A DNA stretch of 64,000 nucleotides from assembly GCA_004764695.1 (NCBI GenBank), contig SMSO01000007.1:1371270-1435269 (forward strand), given 5' to 3'. The notes beneath the pieces were generated by a model. The model searched no databases. It had not been told where the DNA came from and saw nothing but the letters and a program-made list of their open reading frames with translations. Of the stretch, positions 10,392-21,112 are shown in pieces (the first letter of the stretch is position 1; each line of letters starts with the position of its first letter). Source of the DNA: Schizochytrium sp. TIO01 (Eukaryota; Sar; Bigyra; Thraustochytrida; Thraustochytriidae). Both the position numbers and the translations under genes were made by a program.

Positions 10392-11935
10392 GGTTGATCA
10401 AGTTTTTCGATGGCCTTGAAGTATGTTCCTCAAGTCCTCGCTAGACACGATACGTGATCTAACCTCTGCGTTGATACTATTTCTATTCCTTCAAGCCCGA
10501 TGACTTTGTTTTGGTTTTGCTGTATCGCTGTCTGGACTGGACCAAACAAATATCGATCTTATATTTTGGTCTGTTTAGAATTGTGTAGTAGATGTACCTA
10601 GAGATTACGCACTTCAGAGATGAAAAGAAAACCTAGAGAAACCGAAACTGGTGTGATCCACTACATCTTTCTTTAGGTGGTTAGTGGAACGTTGCGTGGA
10701 ACTAGCTTTCAAGTTCACCAGGCCCTCCAAGCGCGCAATGAGACTACAAAGATCAACATCACCCACTGCCCATGAATCAGAGAAAGTTCATGATTCAAAC
10801 CCATCGTACAAAGCATGTTCTTTGCGGGGATCCCGGAAGACTGGTTTTCGCATGGCCATTCGCACAATCAGTGTCAATCAACTTTAGCTTCTAGGTTATA
10901 CTTAGGTACTTACCACCTAGATACATTTTCACCATAAACTATTCAATCGATGTACCAACAATCACGTTTCTATCGTGTTTCCGTGTCTAGAACCTATAGC
11001 ATTCAACTTGAACTTGTCTCCACTTTCCACCTACTATCTTCAAGTTGATCTCACTTTTGTACATGACGAACAACGAAGCCTTCCAACGTCGGTCATATGG
11101 CAATGGTCAAAACGTACCCCCCACGGAAACCCTCCTTCCTGGTAGGTATGACTTGAATTTGATGCATTGCAGACTTTCAAGTTAGCAAATCATTCGGCTT
11201 GTATCGCTTACGCGTGCTCCGAATTCAAGCTGACCTGAGGGTCTGCGTTGAATCATAGGAAGTGTATCAGACCTCTCTCAATTCGGAGCTTCCTGCTACA
11301 CCTCAAGTTTGCTTCAAGTTTTACAAGAGGATCCTTTTCAGATGTGGCAACCAGAACAATGCAAAGCTCGATCTCGTCTTGCTCAGCATATTGTCTCTCG
11401 AGGGAACCGATTTTACAAGGAATACGCCGCATTCTCGCTCAAAAGGTACCATGTCCTTGCTCAAGAAGTATCCCTCCCAGAGTGCATCCTTTGCTCCGGG
11501 ACTTTCGTTTGCAGCTGTAATCTCGCAATTGAAAGTCATGACCCAAAGGTATCTCGGTACGACCTTGAGATCTCGTGGTCTACGAGTATGTATTAGGTAT
11601 GAGTAGCCAACTACTACTAGTTCAATCCGATGATTGAGGTTGAGGACGTGCAGAGGTACCTCATAGGCCCCAGCTAGTTAGATCTACTGATGCACACCCT
11701 TTGGTTCTTCGTTTCGCTGGATGAACAACGAAGCTTTCGATAAGGTTATTGGTTCTTTTCATGGATGAATAAGGAAGCTTTCATTCCCTTCTCAGGAAGA
11801 ACAACGAGGCTTTCGAAGGCTAATTAATTAAAAAAATCAAATATATGAATATCATATATATATCTATTTATTTATTATCGCGCAAGAGAAGCTAGGCAAG
11901 GCGAGATTTTTAAGCCTAAAGTTCGATTGCCCAGA
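10392..11935. other. intergenic, partly repeated DNA
   Basis: No supported gene. The stretch 11532-11826 is a copy of DNA found again at 17557-17876. The motif AACAACGAAGCYTTC occurs at about 11068, 11724 and 11797. ORFs at 11248-11606 are short and in three competing frames. Confidence 0.5.
11532..11826 (+). repeat. dispersed ~300-bp repeat, copy 1
   Basis: Closely similar in the same orientation to 17557-17876. Shared landmarks are GTACGACCTTGAGATC, AACTACTACTAGTTCAATCC, CATAGGCCCCAGCTAGTT and two internal AACAACGAAGCTTTCGA-like motifs. It carries no consistent ORF. Function unknown; possibly a remnant of a small mobile element. Confidence 0.7.
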
Positions 11936-14303
11936 TTATGGTGCCGGTGAAGTGGTTGTAGAGTGATGAACCTCTGCGACTCTCTTTTGTTCAAGGTTAA
12001 ACGATATTGAGCTTGGGCATGTTTGGCTAATATATCTATGAGAGTCTGCAAGGATGTCAATTTCCTTTGCCGTGAGGTTATCCATTTTGATTGGACCACT
12101 CGCACTCATATAGTCTGAGTAGTGGAAGAATGCAGGCGGGATATCTGATGCTCGCTCGGGAGTCCAAGTTTCATCATGAGTAAATTGCATGCGAAGAACT
12201 GTATGTTGCTTCAAGGCAAATTCATTGCCATATAATTGTAAGCGGAAGAAATCTGAGTCTCGGGATATCCAATGACGTGGAGGCGAACGATTAAACGCAA
12301 TAGCAACAATCTCATCGCCTTTGTCAACGTGAATGGAAGGCTGACAATTAATTGCTAATCGCTTATCAAAAACCATGCATTCTCCGGTTGTATTAACGTT
12401 TGTACAATCAAGGAGTAGATTTGGTCTAACTTGTTCACATACAAGCTCAGCGTCTTCGACTTGCATAACTGCACTGAGAATCAATTCCTTAGCAGCTTCC
12501 AAAGAATCTCCGAGCTCTTCATGACAATCGACAATAAGGGGGAGGGGAAGACCTTTCCTGAATTTATCAAGCCTCTCGAAGACGTTTTTCCCTTTGATGA
12601 AAAACGTAGAATCCGAGAAGGTCTGGTGCGTATGCACTTCAAAGTCATAGGCGGTTCCAGGGAAATAAAACTGATAGCGATGCCACCAAATTGAGCTGCT
12701 TTCGTCTGCGGGAATATCATACGTGCATGTACCTTCACCAAAACAACCATTGGCGATGTGAACATAGGTGCTTGCTTTCTCAGGTAATTCATCCCTCCAT
12801 AAGATATATACATCCATATAAACGTCAATGAGAGGAGTGCTCAACACGTTGTTGATATCAAAGTCGGCAGCGAACCCTGATCTCTGATCGTATACGACAT
12901 GCCCGAGACCCTCATCAAGCTCAGCTAACCAGCACGCTCGCCCACCATTCTCTGCAAAACATTCAGTGTCCCCATGTGCCTGAAGAAGTACATGATGAAT
13001 GTCTGACTGATCCTGATGGTTATGCATGGTCTTTTCTGAGCGCTCATTCATGTCACTGTAAGCATAAAGGTGCGCATGATGAATATGTAGCGGTGGATAA
13101 CCGATCTCTGTCCCATTTTTCATTGTTGGAACAAACATTCCACCAAGGACAGAAAATGTTTTGCCGTAATGCGTATGCTTAAAACCCCCAACGTCTGACC
13201 ATTCGGCAGACCCCCAATCATAGTTTCCAGGAAGGTTGAATGCACCAACGCGTTCGAGAGTGATGTTAACATTTGGGCGTGATGGGTCAGCAAATGTACA
13301 GCGATATGAATTCAAGACAGACTTTGCGCCGCAAGCCTTGGAAGGACCACCGCATACAACTTTTTCGGGGGCTTGTTCGTCCTCCTCAGGTAAGACCAAT
13401 TCCCAGTTCCATGAGGACTCCTGTATCGTTGTTGAGTTAGCTGGGAGTCTCCCCTCAATGTTCAAGAGGAAGGACTCAAAGTCTCCACAGAAGGTGTCAC
13501 GGGTTGCAAGAATTTCGTTGTAACGCTGCACTTTGCGCTCTACTTTCGTTTTGTTATGAATGTCAATCGTGTATCCTGGAGATGTTCCAAGCTTTTGCAA
13601 AGATCGATCTTGAAAGAAGCGTGCATACTCAGATTTAATTTGATCTGTTAGTACCGACACCTCATGGATAAAATGGGAGAAGTCTATCTGTGCGTCGTTC
13701 ACGCTTTCTTTCTGGAAAGGAATAGATGTCTTTTCTCTGCTCGGTGTTGGTTGTTTTCGGCTCGTTATTATTGAAAGAATACTGCCTCGGTTCTGATGTT
13801 GGTACAGTTATTTCATAATCCGATTCACTAGATATTTTTGACCCCTGCATCGAGATGCTTGTGAGAATGTTTCCAATTTTTTTCAGTTCCAAGTTTAATG
13901 CTATTAGGATAATTGTCATACAGAAAACAAAGACAGTGCAGATGAAAAGTATAGTTTCAATGTGTCTATTTTTTTCCCGTCGGTATTCATTTTTACCCAT
14001 ACCAATTCTGGCTTCATCGTGCAAATCAAGCAAATGTTCTTCTTCAAGTTCTTCTGGCATGTGCTCTTTCTCTTTCAAGTGTTCATAAGCAATGTGCTCG
14101 TATCTTCTCGCGGCAGTTTGGGTACTTTCCATGTCAATATAACAGAGCCTGACCAGCTTCCCAACCTTCGCTGTTGTTGTCACTTCAGAGCTAGATACCT
14201 GAAAAGTTCCGGCCTTTGTGGTTTGGGTTTGCTCAGCTCTTCTGGCAAGTTCTGTTTGTTTGTTAAAGAAACAAAAAAATTCAATCGGAAGAACTTTATT
14301 CAT
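11936..14303 (-). CDS. membrane-anchored His-rich protein, PHM/DBM-like copper monooxygenase candidate (two exons)
   Basis: I join two frames through a phase-0 intron at 13805-13712 (94 nt, GTACCA...CTATTCCTTTCCAG), giving exons 14303-13806 and 13711-11936 and a protein of about 757 aa. The C-terminal frame alone has no ATG for its first 180 residues. Exon 1 encodes an acidic cytosolic N-terminus and a membrane helix (about 115-138), a type II anchor. The large exterior domain has HIHHAH (375-380), IHHVLLQAHG (404-413) and FEVHTHQ (523-529). HHxLL and VHTH about 120 residues apart recall the HHM and HTH copper ligands of peptidylglycine and dopamine monooxygenases; CxxC-like Cys are also present. 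An alternative start with stronger context is the ATG at 14132. Homology is tentative: I cannot place the third ligand of either copper site. Confidence 0.55.
13712..13805 (-). other. predicted intron
   Basis: 94 nt (3n+1), GT...AG, with a pyrimidine-rich 3' end. Removing it restores one reading frame from the transmembrane exon into the His-rich domain. The donor GTACCA is weak. Confidence 0.5.
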
Positions 14304-14988
14304 AGCCCCTACATAGGAACGACTAGCTACCGACTAGATTAAAATCAGAAAAGCAACTTTTCCTCTCCCATCGTATCCCTTTCACTGATCTACCACTCTG
14401 ATCCTCTACTATGCAGCAGCACCTGTTACCTGCTACCTAGTTCCTAGTCCGGAATCCGTGTGTTTTCTCATTCTCTTTTTCTTTTATCTTTTTTATAGAA
14501 AAAAGGATTGAAAACAAACAACTTCTGCTCATATCAAATGTTTAATGAAAAAAACTTTCTTCTTTCCGATAAAACCAACAGTGTAACTCACTGTAGACTT
14601 GATTGAGTTCTTTCTTTTCCCCTCAGTCTCAAGTTCTGCTTTCCTTCTCAATAGTAATTCACGCACATGCGACCAGCTTGAACCCAAACCCGCCCTTTAA
14701 CAGAAGAAGCATGTGTTGAGCTTGACAGAGAAGAAGAAGAAGAAGAAGAAGAAGAAGAAGAAGAAGAAGAAGAAGAAGAAGACGCCTTTGGCCTTTGGCG
14801 CCCTGCTTCGATTTAGACTTGCCTTTTGAGCAGCCATGTACCAAACCCAACTCTTTCAAGATTTCAATTGCCTCTCTCAATACTCAATACGTTACATTAA
14901 AAATGAATTGGACTAAACTAGCCTTTCTCTCTTTCTTTCTTTCATTCATTCTTTCAACTAAAGCCCCTGTTCCTCTGCCTTTACTGCC
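14304..14988. other. intergenic, GAA microsatellite
   Basis: No supported gene. Holds a perfect (GAA)n run at 14729-14782 and T/C-rich tracts (14460-14510, 14925-14960). Confidence 0.6.
14729..14782 (+). repeat. (GAA)n microsatellite
   Basis: About 18 uninterrupted GAA units. The antisense poly-Leu ORF here is an artefact of the repeat. Confidence 0.95.
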
Positions 14989-15023
14989 TTTGCCGTGCTA
15001 TTCCAAAGGAATAGCACGGCAAA
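14989..15023. repeat. perfect 16-bp inverted repeat (hairpin)
   Basis: Arms 14989-15004 and 15008-15023 (TTTGCCGTGCTATTCC and its exact complement) are separated by AAA. The right arm runs straight into the AAAC tract. Confidence 0.95.
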
Positions 15024-15193
15024 ACAAACAAACAAACAAACAAACAAACAAACAAACAAACAAACAAACAAACAAACAAACAAACAAACAAACAAACAAA
15101 CAAACAAACAAACAAACAAACAAACAAACAAACAAACAAACAAACAAACAAACAAACAAACAAACAAACAAACAAACAAACAAACAAACAAAC
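15021..15193 (+). repeat. (AAAC)n microsatellite, about 43 units
   Basis: About 173 bp of apparently perfect tetranucleotide repeat. All six frames look open across it (poly KQTN or VCLF), which is why ORFs appear here; none is a gene. Confidence 0.95.
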
Positions 15194-15229
15194 GTAAAAA
15201 TAATCAATTACTACAAATATAATTTTGAA

Positions 15230-16765
15230 GAGAAGGTGTAACGCAAAGACTACGACAAGATTAGTTCTATCCTTAATCACTTCAAAATAAACTACAACGC
15301 GTATACAGATTGTGAACTGCTACTGAAGCACAATTCTGCCCTTTAGAATTACAGTCTTTCAAATTTATTGCTTTAAGAAGCATTATCATAAACTACTTTG
15401 TTGCTAGTTAGGGAGATATCTACCTAGTACCGCAACTACTTCAGAAGCTTTGAGGAGGGGGAAAGTATTGATCCGTTACCACAAATTAGTGTTTTCAAAT
15501 CAACTTTTAAGTCAAATTTCCGTTTTAGTTTCTCTTGTTTAATTTGAACATCAATCGAAATTGCTAATCCAAGAGCCACGTGCTGCTCACTGTTTGTGCA
15601 CTCTTACTCTACCATGGCAGCCGTCATCTTGCGGCGCTCTTTTCAAAGTCTTAGTCTAGTTATAACTTGATCAGTACCTTCTCGGTTGGCTAGAAATAGC
15701 GACAACTGATGAATATCTTCTTGGCTCTAAAGTTTCGTTGATCCAAGCTATAATAGTGCTCAAACAGACTTCTCAGTATACGTATGCATAATTGCTAGAA
15801 AAAGCGGAAACTGGACGCCTGCAGTCTTCCATATGTTCAGGCCTAGACCTAACTTTGGACGGGGTCCTCGAGATTATCCATTCTAAAGTAAATAGAATCA
15901 ACTATCTGAGGACACGTCCCTTTGATAAAATTGCAAATTGTAGATCGTAGTTAAACTGAAAATACATATCGGGTGGAGACGTGCCTGTCGTGCTCTTTGA
16001 ATTTTATAATAAAAACCCATTTTGAAGAAAAGACAGAATGCAAAGACTAAGACAAGATTAGTTCTATCCTTAATCACTTCAAAATAAACTACAACGCGTA
16101 TACAGATTGTGAACTGCTACTGAAGCACAATTCTGCCCTTTAGAATTACAGTCTTTCAAATTTATTGCTTTAAGAAGCATGCTATCATAAACTACTTTGT
16201 TGCTAGTTAGGGAGATATCTACCTAGTACCGCAACTACTTCAGAAGCTTTGAGGAGGGATAAAGTATTGATCCGTTACCACAAATTAGTGTTTTCAAATC
16301 AACTTTTAAGTCAAATTTCCTTTTTAGTTTCTCTTGTTTAATTTAAAAGGAGCTGTCATCAATCGAAATTGCTTCAATCCAAGAGCCACGTCCTGCTCAC
16401 TGTTTGTACACTCTTACTCTACCATGGCAGCCGTCATCTTGCTGCGCTCTTTTCAAAATCTTCGTCTAGTTATAACTTGATCAGTACCTTCTCGGTTGGC
16501 TATTTCTCCTGACGAATCCCGTACATTTTCCCAGCCTGGCCATAGGGTCCTCGGAGAGCAATTGTGGCTATGAGGTCTCGATCTGGTGTTTCTGCTGTGT
16601 AGTTGGCATAAAGTCTTGTACAGAGATGCTCCAGCTTCTCATGGTTAAGTTTGCTCAGCGACAACCGATGATTATAGTCTTGGCTCTAGTGTTTCGTTGA
16701 TCCAAGCTATAATAGCGCTCAAACAGACTTCTCAGTATACGTAATGCAGAATCACTAGTAAAACC
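15230..16765 (+). repeat. 797-bp tandem direct repeat, relic of VWA-gene upstream DNA
   Basis: The sequence from 15244 recurs from 16041 (period 797 bp), so about 1.9 copies are present. The same sequence lies in reverse orientation upstream of VWA genes A (about 24353-25140) and D (about 40487-41240). The copies agree with the gene flanks up to CAGATTGTGAA, where the route to the ATG-proximal block is replaced by the start of the next unit. No coding sequence follows. The second copy carries an extra stretch around 16500-16660 not seen in the first. Confidence 0.8.
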
Positions 16766-16774
16766 AGAAATCGG

Positions 16775-17540
16775 ACTAATCTAAGTATGCTTACGTAGGT
16801 GGCACGAATCGGACGAACATAATTGCATATTCATGGTAGAAGCTTCTCTTCGTGCATAATACGTAGGCACCTGCATACATACCTCCTATCTCCAGCTAGA
16901 TATCTTGCAAAATGTATGTACCTATCCACACATTAGTGATTGTTTTGGCTGTTTTACCCACGTATAGAGATTTTGCCTCATTGCCTTCACTCGAACCGGT
17001 TCGAGTGAAGTGCATACTGAAGATGGAATCCCTCGTAACACAGTCCTTTAGAGCGCTGATCAGTCGTGCCTGCCGAGTACGTATCTCGACTTGAGCTTAT
17101 ATCCAAGTGGGAGGACTTTCATCTTCTGACTGTTTGTTTGTTTGTTTATTTGTTTGTTATGTACGGTGGCGGGAGCATGCTGGGCGTTCATGCCCTCCAA
17201 TCCGGGGCTCGCGTACCCTCCCTCCAAACCAGACATACACTCTAAGCTGAAGAAGATCTCTGGATGGATACCGAGGTATCTCCTATCTCAAAGACCTTCC
17301 TCACGACCCTTTATCTGAAATAGCAAACCCGCAACAACTAGCGTACGCGCACAAGGAGTTTAGCGTGTACCAACCAAGAAAACAATCATACGAAGGACAG
17401 GACTGTAATATACTTCGACATCGTACGAGAGAAGTGACCGAGTGACTGACTAACTAACTAACTAATTAACTAACTCTAAGTAGAGAGGACGAAGGTGGTC
17501 CCTTTCCTGCCTAAGGCTCCCGAGGACCCGAAAGGGCCCC
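16775..17540 (+). repeat. ~0.77-kb dispersed element, copy 1 (inverted partner at 35270-36085)
   Basis: Matches the reverse complement of 35270-36085 over its length. Shared landmarks are the 26-bp palindrome at 16985-17010, a TTTG-rich run (17140-17158), a block around GCATGCTGGGCGTTCATG, and an ACTA/TTAG microsatellite. A 60-codon ORF (16912-17094) is open in both copies, but the two differences between its products are both replacements, so coding is doubtful. Nature unknown; no transposase or clear terminal repeats seen. Confidence 0.75.
16985..17010. repeat. 26-bp perfect palindrome CTTCACTCGAACC/GGTTCGAGTGAAG
   Basis: Perfect inverted symmetry with no loop. The copy at about 35846-35872 has one mismatch (CTTTAC for CTTCAC). 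Confidence 0.9.
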
Positions 17541-17556
17541 AAACGATGACCCAATG

Positions 17557-17876
17557 AAAGTCATGAATGACCCAAAGGCATCGCGGTACGACCTTGAGAT
17601 CCTAGTAGTCTCAGCATTAGACAAGACAGGTATGTGTTATGTATGAATAGCTAACTACTACTAGTTCAATCCGATGATTGATGTTGAGCACGTGCAGAGG
17701 TTCTACCTCATAGGCCCCAGCTAGTTGGGTCTACTGGTGCACACTCTTTGGTTTTTCGTTTCGCTGGATGAACAACGAATCGAAGCTTTCGATAAGGTTA
17801 TTGGTTCTTTTCATGGATGAATAAGGAAGCTTTCATTCCCTCCTCAGGAAGAACAACGAGGCTTTCGATGGCTAAT
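17557..17876 (+). repeat. dispersed ~300-bp repeat, copy 2
   Basis: Same orientation partner of 11532-11826, slightly longer through small insertions. It abuts the element at 16775-17540. Confidence 0.7.
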
Positions 17877-18247
17877 TACAGGAAGGCGACGGAACATCAA
17901 TCATTTTTTTTTTTACTAAGTAGTAGGTACCTACATCTATTACATTAGCCGATGTAGCTTCTCCATTGCTATCTCTAGAGACAGTGTTGAGATCTGCGAT
18001 TAGAATTGGGTGATGTACTTTGACTCGAAGCTTTGTCTACCATGGCCATACCCCTGAGGAGAATATTTTTAGTCGAATTTATATTTGCGATGGGGAAGAG
18101 AACTTGAGTCCGAAATAATTGTGATGATCATCATAGCATTACAGACTGCACTTGCACAAGGAGATGAGTGTATTGAGAGCTCCAAGCACTTGAAGAATCT
18201 TTGAATCTTTGAGAGGTTTATGCTTTGATACGGAATTCTTTTTTTAT
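17877..18247. other. intergenic, no supported gene
   Basis: Spacer downstream of the minus-strand oxidoreductase gene. Nothing recognised. Confidence 0.5.
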
Positions 18248-19477
18248 TTATGAAGAATACATGTAAGCCGCGACGGCAGCACCAGCAGCAGCAAGGCAAG
18301 CAATAGCCGTAGGAATGTTGAAACTACTACGCTCCTCGCCCTCAGGAATTGCATCGTGGGATTTCCAACTGTTCTCTACCATCAGAGTTTTGCTCTTGAG
18401 CATGCGAGTAAAGAAGGCTCCAAAAACTCCGAACGGAAGACTAGCCACGCCAAGGTCGGGGCCGAGAGGTACAAGCATGATTGCGCTGCTGTCATGAACT
18501 GCGTAGGTGCTCTTCGGAGACCCTCCTTTAATTTGGGCAATAATGTTCTTGGCTACAACATCAGCCATCATGCCTCCGAAGTAAGCCATTTTGTTCTCCT
18601 GGAGCGCAACAATGTCACCTAGAGCATAGATCCCATCCCGCACCTGGTTTTGGGTGCCAATCACACGAAGCTTGTCATCTACAATGACATACTTGTTCTC
18701 AGTAAGCCAGTTCGATGGAAGTGCCTTAGAGTTGGGGGTAACGCCGGCACAGATGAGGGTCAGGTCTGTCTCGACACGGCGACCAGAGCTGGTCTCAATT
18801 GTTTGAGCACCAGTAATCATAGTTTCTTCACCAAGCTTCGAAAGATCAATCTTGGCCTGGGTATCAAGGATTACGTTAACGCCAAGGTCTTGCAGTTGCG
18901 CATGCAAAGACTCCTGGAACTTTTTAGAGAGTGGAGGATAGGAACTGCTGATGAGGGTTTTCCCGTCGTGAATGATCGTAACCTCCTTGTCTTGGTACTG
19001 ACTCTTAATCTCGCCAGAAAGCTCAACACCAACAACACCACCACCAATGATTGTAATTTTTGATGCCTTGCGGATAGCCTCAGCCTTTTCTACGAAGAAT
19101 GAAGTGAGTTCTTTCTGTGTACGAAGGGCAGGGCTAGGTTCACCTGGTGACCGGTTAGAGGCACCGGTGGCAATAACACAGTAGTCAAAAGCGATAGACT
19201 CGCCTGACTTCAAAACAACATTCTTTTCGGTGACCTGCTTGACCTCGTCGGTAATAACCCTTCCATGTTTGAGGAGATTATCGCGCGGCACCAGGACTTT
19301 TTTAGCCCACTCTTCTTGAACAGATGCACGCAAGGCGCCAATCTTATGTACGAAGCATTCACGCTCGTCGATCAAGGTGAGTTCAACCTCATCCGCCTTA
19401 ACCTGCTTGCTGAGGCTGCTCGCTACCGCTGAGCCGCAGAAACCAGCGCCCACCACCACAACCTTCGTAGGAGCCAT
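18248..19477 (-). CDS. FSP1/AIFM2-like FAD-dependent NAD(P)H oxidoreductase, paralogue 2
   Basis: 409 aa from the ATG at 19477 (AAGATGGCT); the longer open frame starts only at TTG. Motifs are the FAD Rossmann VVVVGAGFCGSAVA at the N-terminus, the NAD(P)H motif ITIIGGGVVGVELSGE and the second FAD motif IYALGDIVAL. It is alignable end to end with the core of the protein at 8829-10391 (shared FVHKIGALRASV/FVHKIGGLRASV, FDYCV/ILATGS/A, SPGEP), but lacks the Gly/Trp-rich tail and ends in a hydrophobic Ala-rich helix (AIACLAAAGAAVAAYMY) suitable as a tail anchor. No Gly at position 2, so no N-myristoylation. Likely a membrane-bound quinone reductase or related NAD(P)H dehydrogenase; the electron acceptor is inference. 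Confidence 0.8.
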   Translation of the reverse strand: MAPTKVVVVGAGFCGSAVASSLSKQVKADEVELTLIDERECFVHKIGALRASVQEEWAKKVLVPRDNLLKHGRVITDEVKQVTEKNVVLKSGESIAFDYCVIATGASNRSPGEPSPALRTQKELTSFFVEKAEAIRKASKITIIGGGVVGVELSGEIKSQYQDKEVTIIHDGKTLISSSYPPLSKKFQESLHAQLQDLGVNVILDTQAKIDLSKLGEETMITGAQTIETSSGRRVETDLTLICAGVTPNSKALPSNWLTENKYVIVDDKLRVIGTQNQVRDGIYALGDIVALQENKMAYFGGMMADVVAKNIIAQIKGGSPKSTYAVHDSSAIMLVPLGPDLGVASLPFGVFGAFFTRMLKSKTLMVENSWKSHDAIPEGEERSSFNIPTAIACLAAAGAAVAAYMYSS

Positions 19478-21102
19478 CTTAGATCGTCTTATCAAACCAC
19501 TCAAATCACCAGCCCCAGGCGTTGCCAATTCTCAACCTGAAACGATGATGTCTCGTTCTGGATTTGCTCAGATTGCCGCACCTGAAACTGCAGGTCTGCT
19601 AGCAGGGCTTCCAGTTCTCCAGCCTCCTATTCCCTATCTACCTAAAACCTTACCAGCAACCAGTGTCTCCCTTATGTTGATGTCTTACGCCAGAAGTACC
19701 GCCATCCATCGCCAATCGATGACGAACAGCTCAAGGCTTTGCGAAATTGCATCGGCGAGAATCCTGCGTTAGCGACGGCGTGCTCCGCCATGGCCACTGG
19801 CTGAGCCGCTTCGTGTTCAGTGAGGGAGGAGCGTGGCCAGGAACAAGGAAGGCTCTGCTGTTCTAGTGCTGCATGAGCTTTCTCTCGAGGTGACTCGGGA
19901 GTTGACCAGCAACTGCCGAGGCTCCGGCATGGTCGCGACTCTTACCAGCCCGCTGCACACGGCGCCTTGGTGGAGGTCGACGGCCTCAGGCTGTTGACTG
20001 CCGCAGGCCGCTGCCTGGCCCCTTCTTCGGAGATTAACCTGAGGGTCGTTCGTTCATGTACGTACTAGGTACGGCATGCGGGATGGGCCGGGCCTAGACA
20101 CGGAGGGGCGTTCGCAACGGAGGCACCGCAGGCGCAGACCTCCTCGTCGAGAGGCGAACCTGGATCGCTTCCTGGCTAGGACCTGGAGGTTCCTCAGCGC
20201 CCTTCGCTCGACGAAGAACTTGGATGCGCTGTGCCCATCATCTACCCGTCTGGTGATCTCCTGACAAACAAGCCCTGAATCGGATCATCGCCGGGGACTC
20301 GTGACAGTGGCGAGCTCTGCACGAACGGAGATAGCTGGCGATGGCTGTTGTGAAAATGCTCGCCGGCAGCGCGCTCTCCCGTGCATCTTCTTCATTGTTT
20401 GGCTTGGGTCCGCTTTGTCCGAAGTTTTGATGTGATGATGACTCGAATGATGATGAACCCCAAAAACGAAAAAGAAAGAAAAAGAAAGAAAAAGAAAGAA
20501 AATTCTTTATATCTAAGGAAACGAATTATTGTTAGGGCCCCACCTATGCTTAAAGTTAGAAGTCGTATTTCGAAATTTCGTCATTACCGCAGCATACTAG
20601 TAGTACTAGGTTCCTGAAAGAACAAGATTCAAAGCACATGCACATTCATTTTAATGGTCTGGACGGAGCCTCAGTGCCTCTCGTTCCTCGTGCTTGTGTT
20701 ATTCTTGTGGAAGGAGGAACTGCCGCTATCACTGCTGGCTGGAGTATAGATGTGACGAGGAGGAATGATATGACGACCAAAGAAGTTCTGGGTATCCCTT
20801 CAAGTTGTGTAAGGATCGGGTTTACTAAAATTGTACTATAAGTTGCAGCTTTAGCTCTAGGGTGTAGTTAAATACACACAGCTGCTGTGCAGAACACCTT
20901 TACGCTCTTTTCACAATTGTATGCATTATGGAGCTATTGAAGTAATATACAGCTACTGTCTAACCTACCTAACCTAACCAAGCTCTGATGTTCATGCCTG
21001 TATCCAGGCCCGAAACCCCAAGAACTCATATTTCATCCTTTTCCTCTTTCTCCTGAGTTCGCCATCCTTGTCAGACCACCTCTGCACGCTTCACAGCACA
21101 AG
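19478..21102. other. intergenic, GC-richer patch, no supported gene
   Basis: About 19780-20400 looks richer in G and C than its surroundings, but holds only short competing ORFs. A GAAAAAGAAA-type run lies at 20466-20502. The segment 20930-21112 is the 3' flank of VWA gene A and is repeated in inverted orientation at 26060-26275. Confidence 0.45.
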
Positions 21103-21112
21103 CTACTCTGCA
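20930..21112 (-). repeat. 3' flank of VWA gene A, inverted partner of 26060-26275
   Basis: The reverse complement of this stretch, from the stop-codon region of gene A outward, matches 26060-26275 (GCAGAGTAGCTTGTGCTGTG, GGATGGCGAACTCAGG, AGAGCTTGGTTAGGTTAGG). Contains TTAGG-like runs. Confidence 0.75.

Noticed and set aside
14795-15280. Poly-KQTN and poly-VCLF ORFs
   Set aside because: Products of the AAAC microsatellite read in different frames.
15230-16765. LTR retrotransposon
   Set aside because: The two units are directly adjacent with no internal gag/pol coding sequence, primer-binding site or clear TG...CA ends.
16985-17010. tRNA gene or fragment at the palindrome, because of GGTTCGAGT
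   Set aside because: No acceptor, D or anticodon arms fold around it on either strand.
16912-17094. 60-aa ORF conserved between the inverted copies
   Set aside because: Similarity is explained by the surrounding repeat; both differences are amino-acid replacements, so no sign of protein-level selection.
19377-19772. 131-aa plus-strand ORF
   Set aside because: Antisense to the 5' end of the oxidoreductase gene and without motif; a shadow frame.
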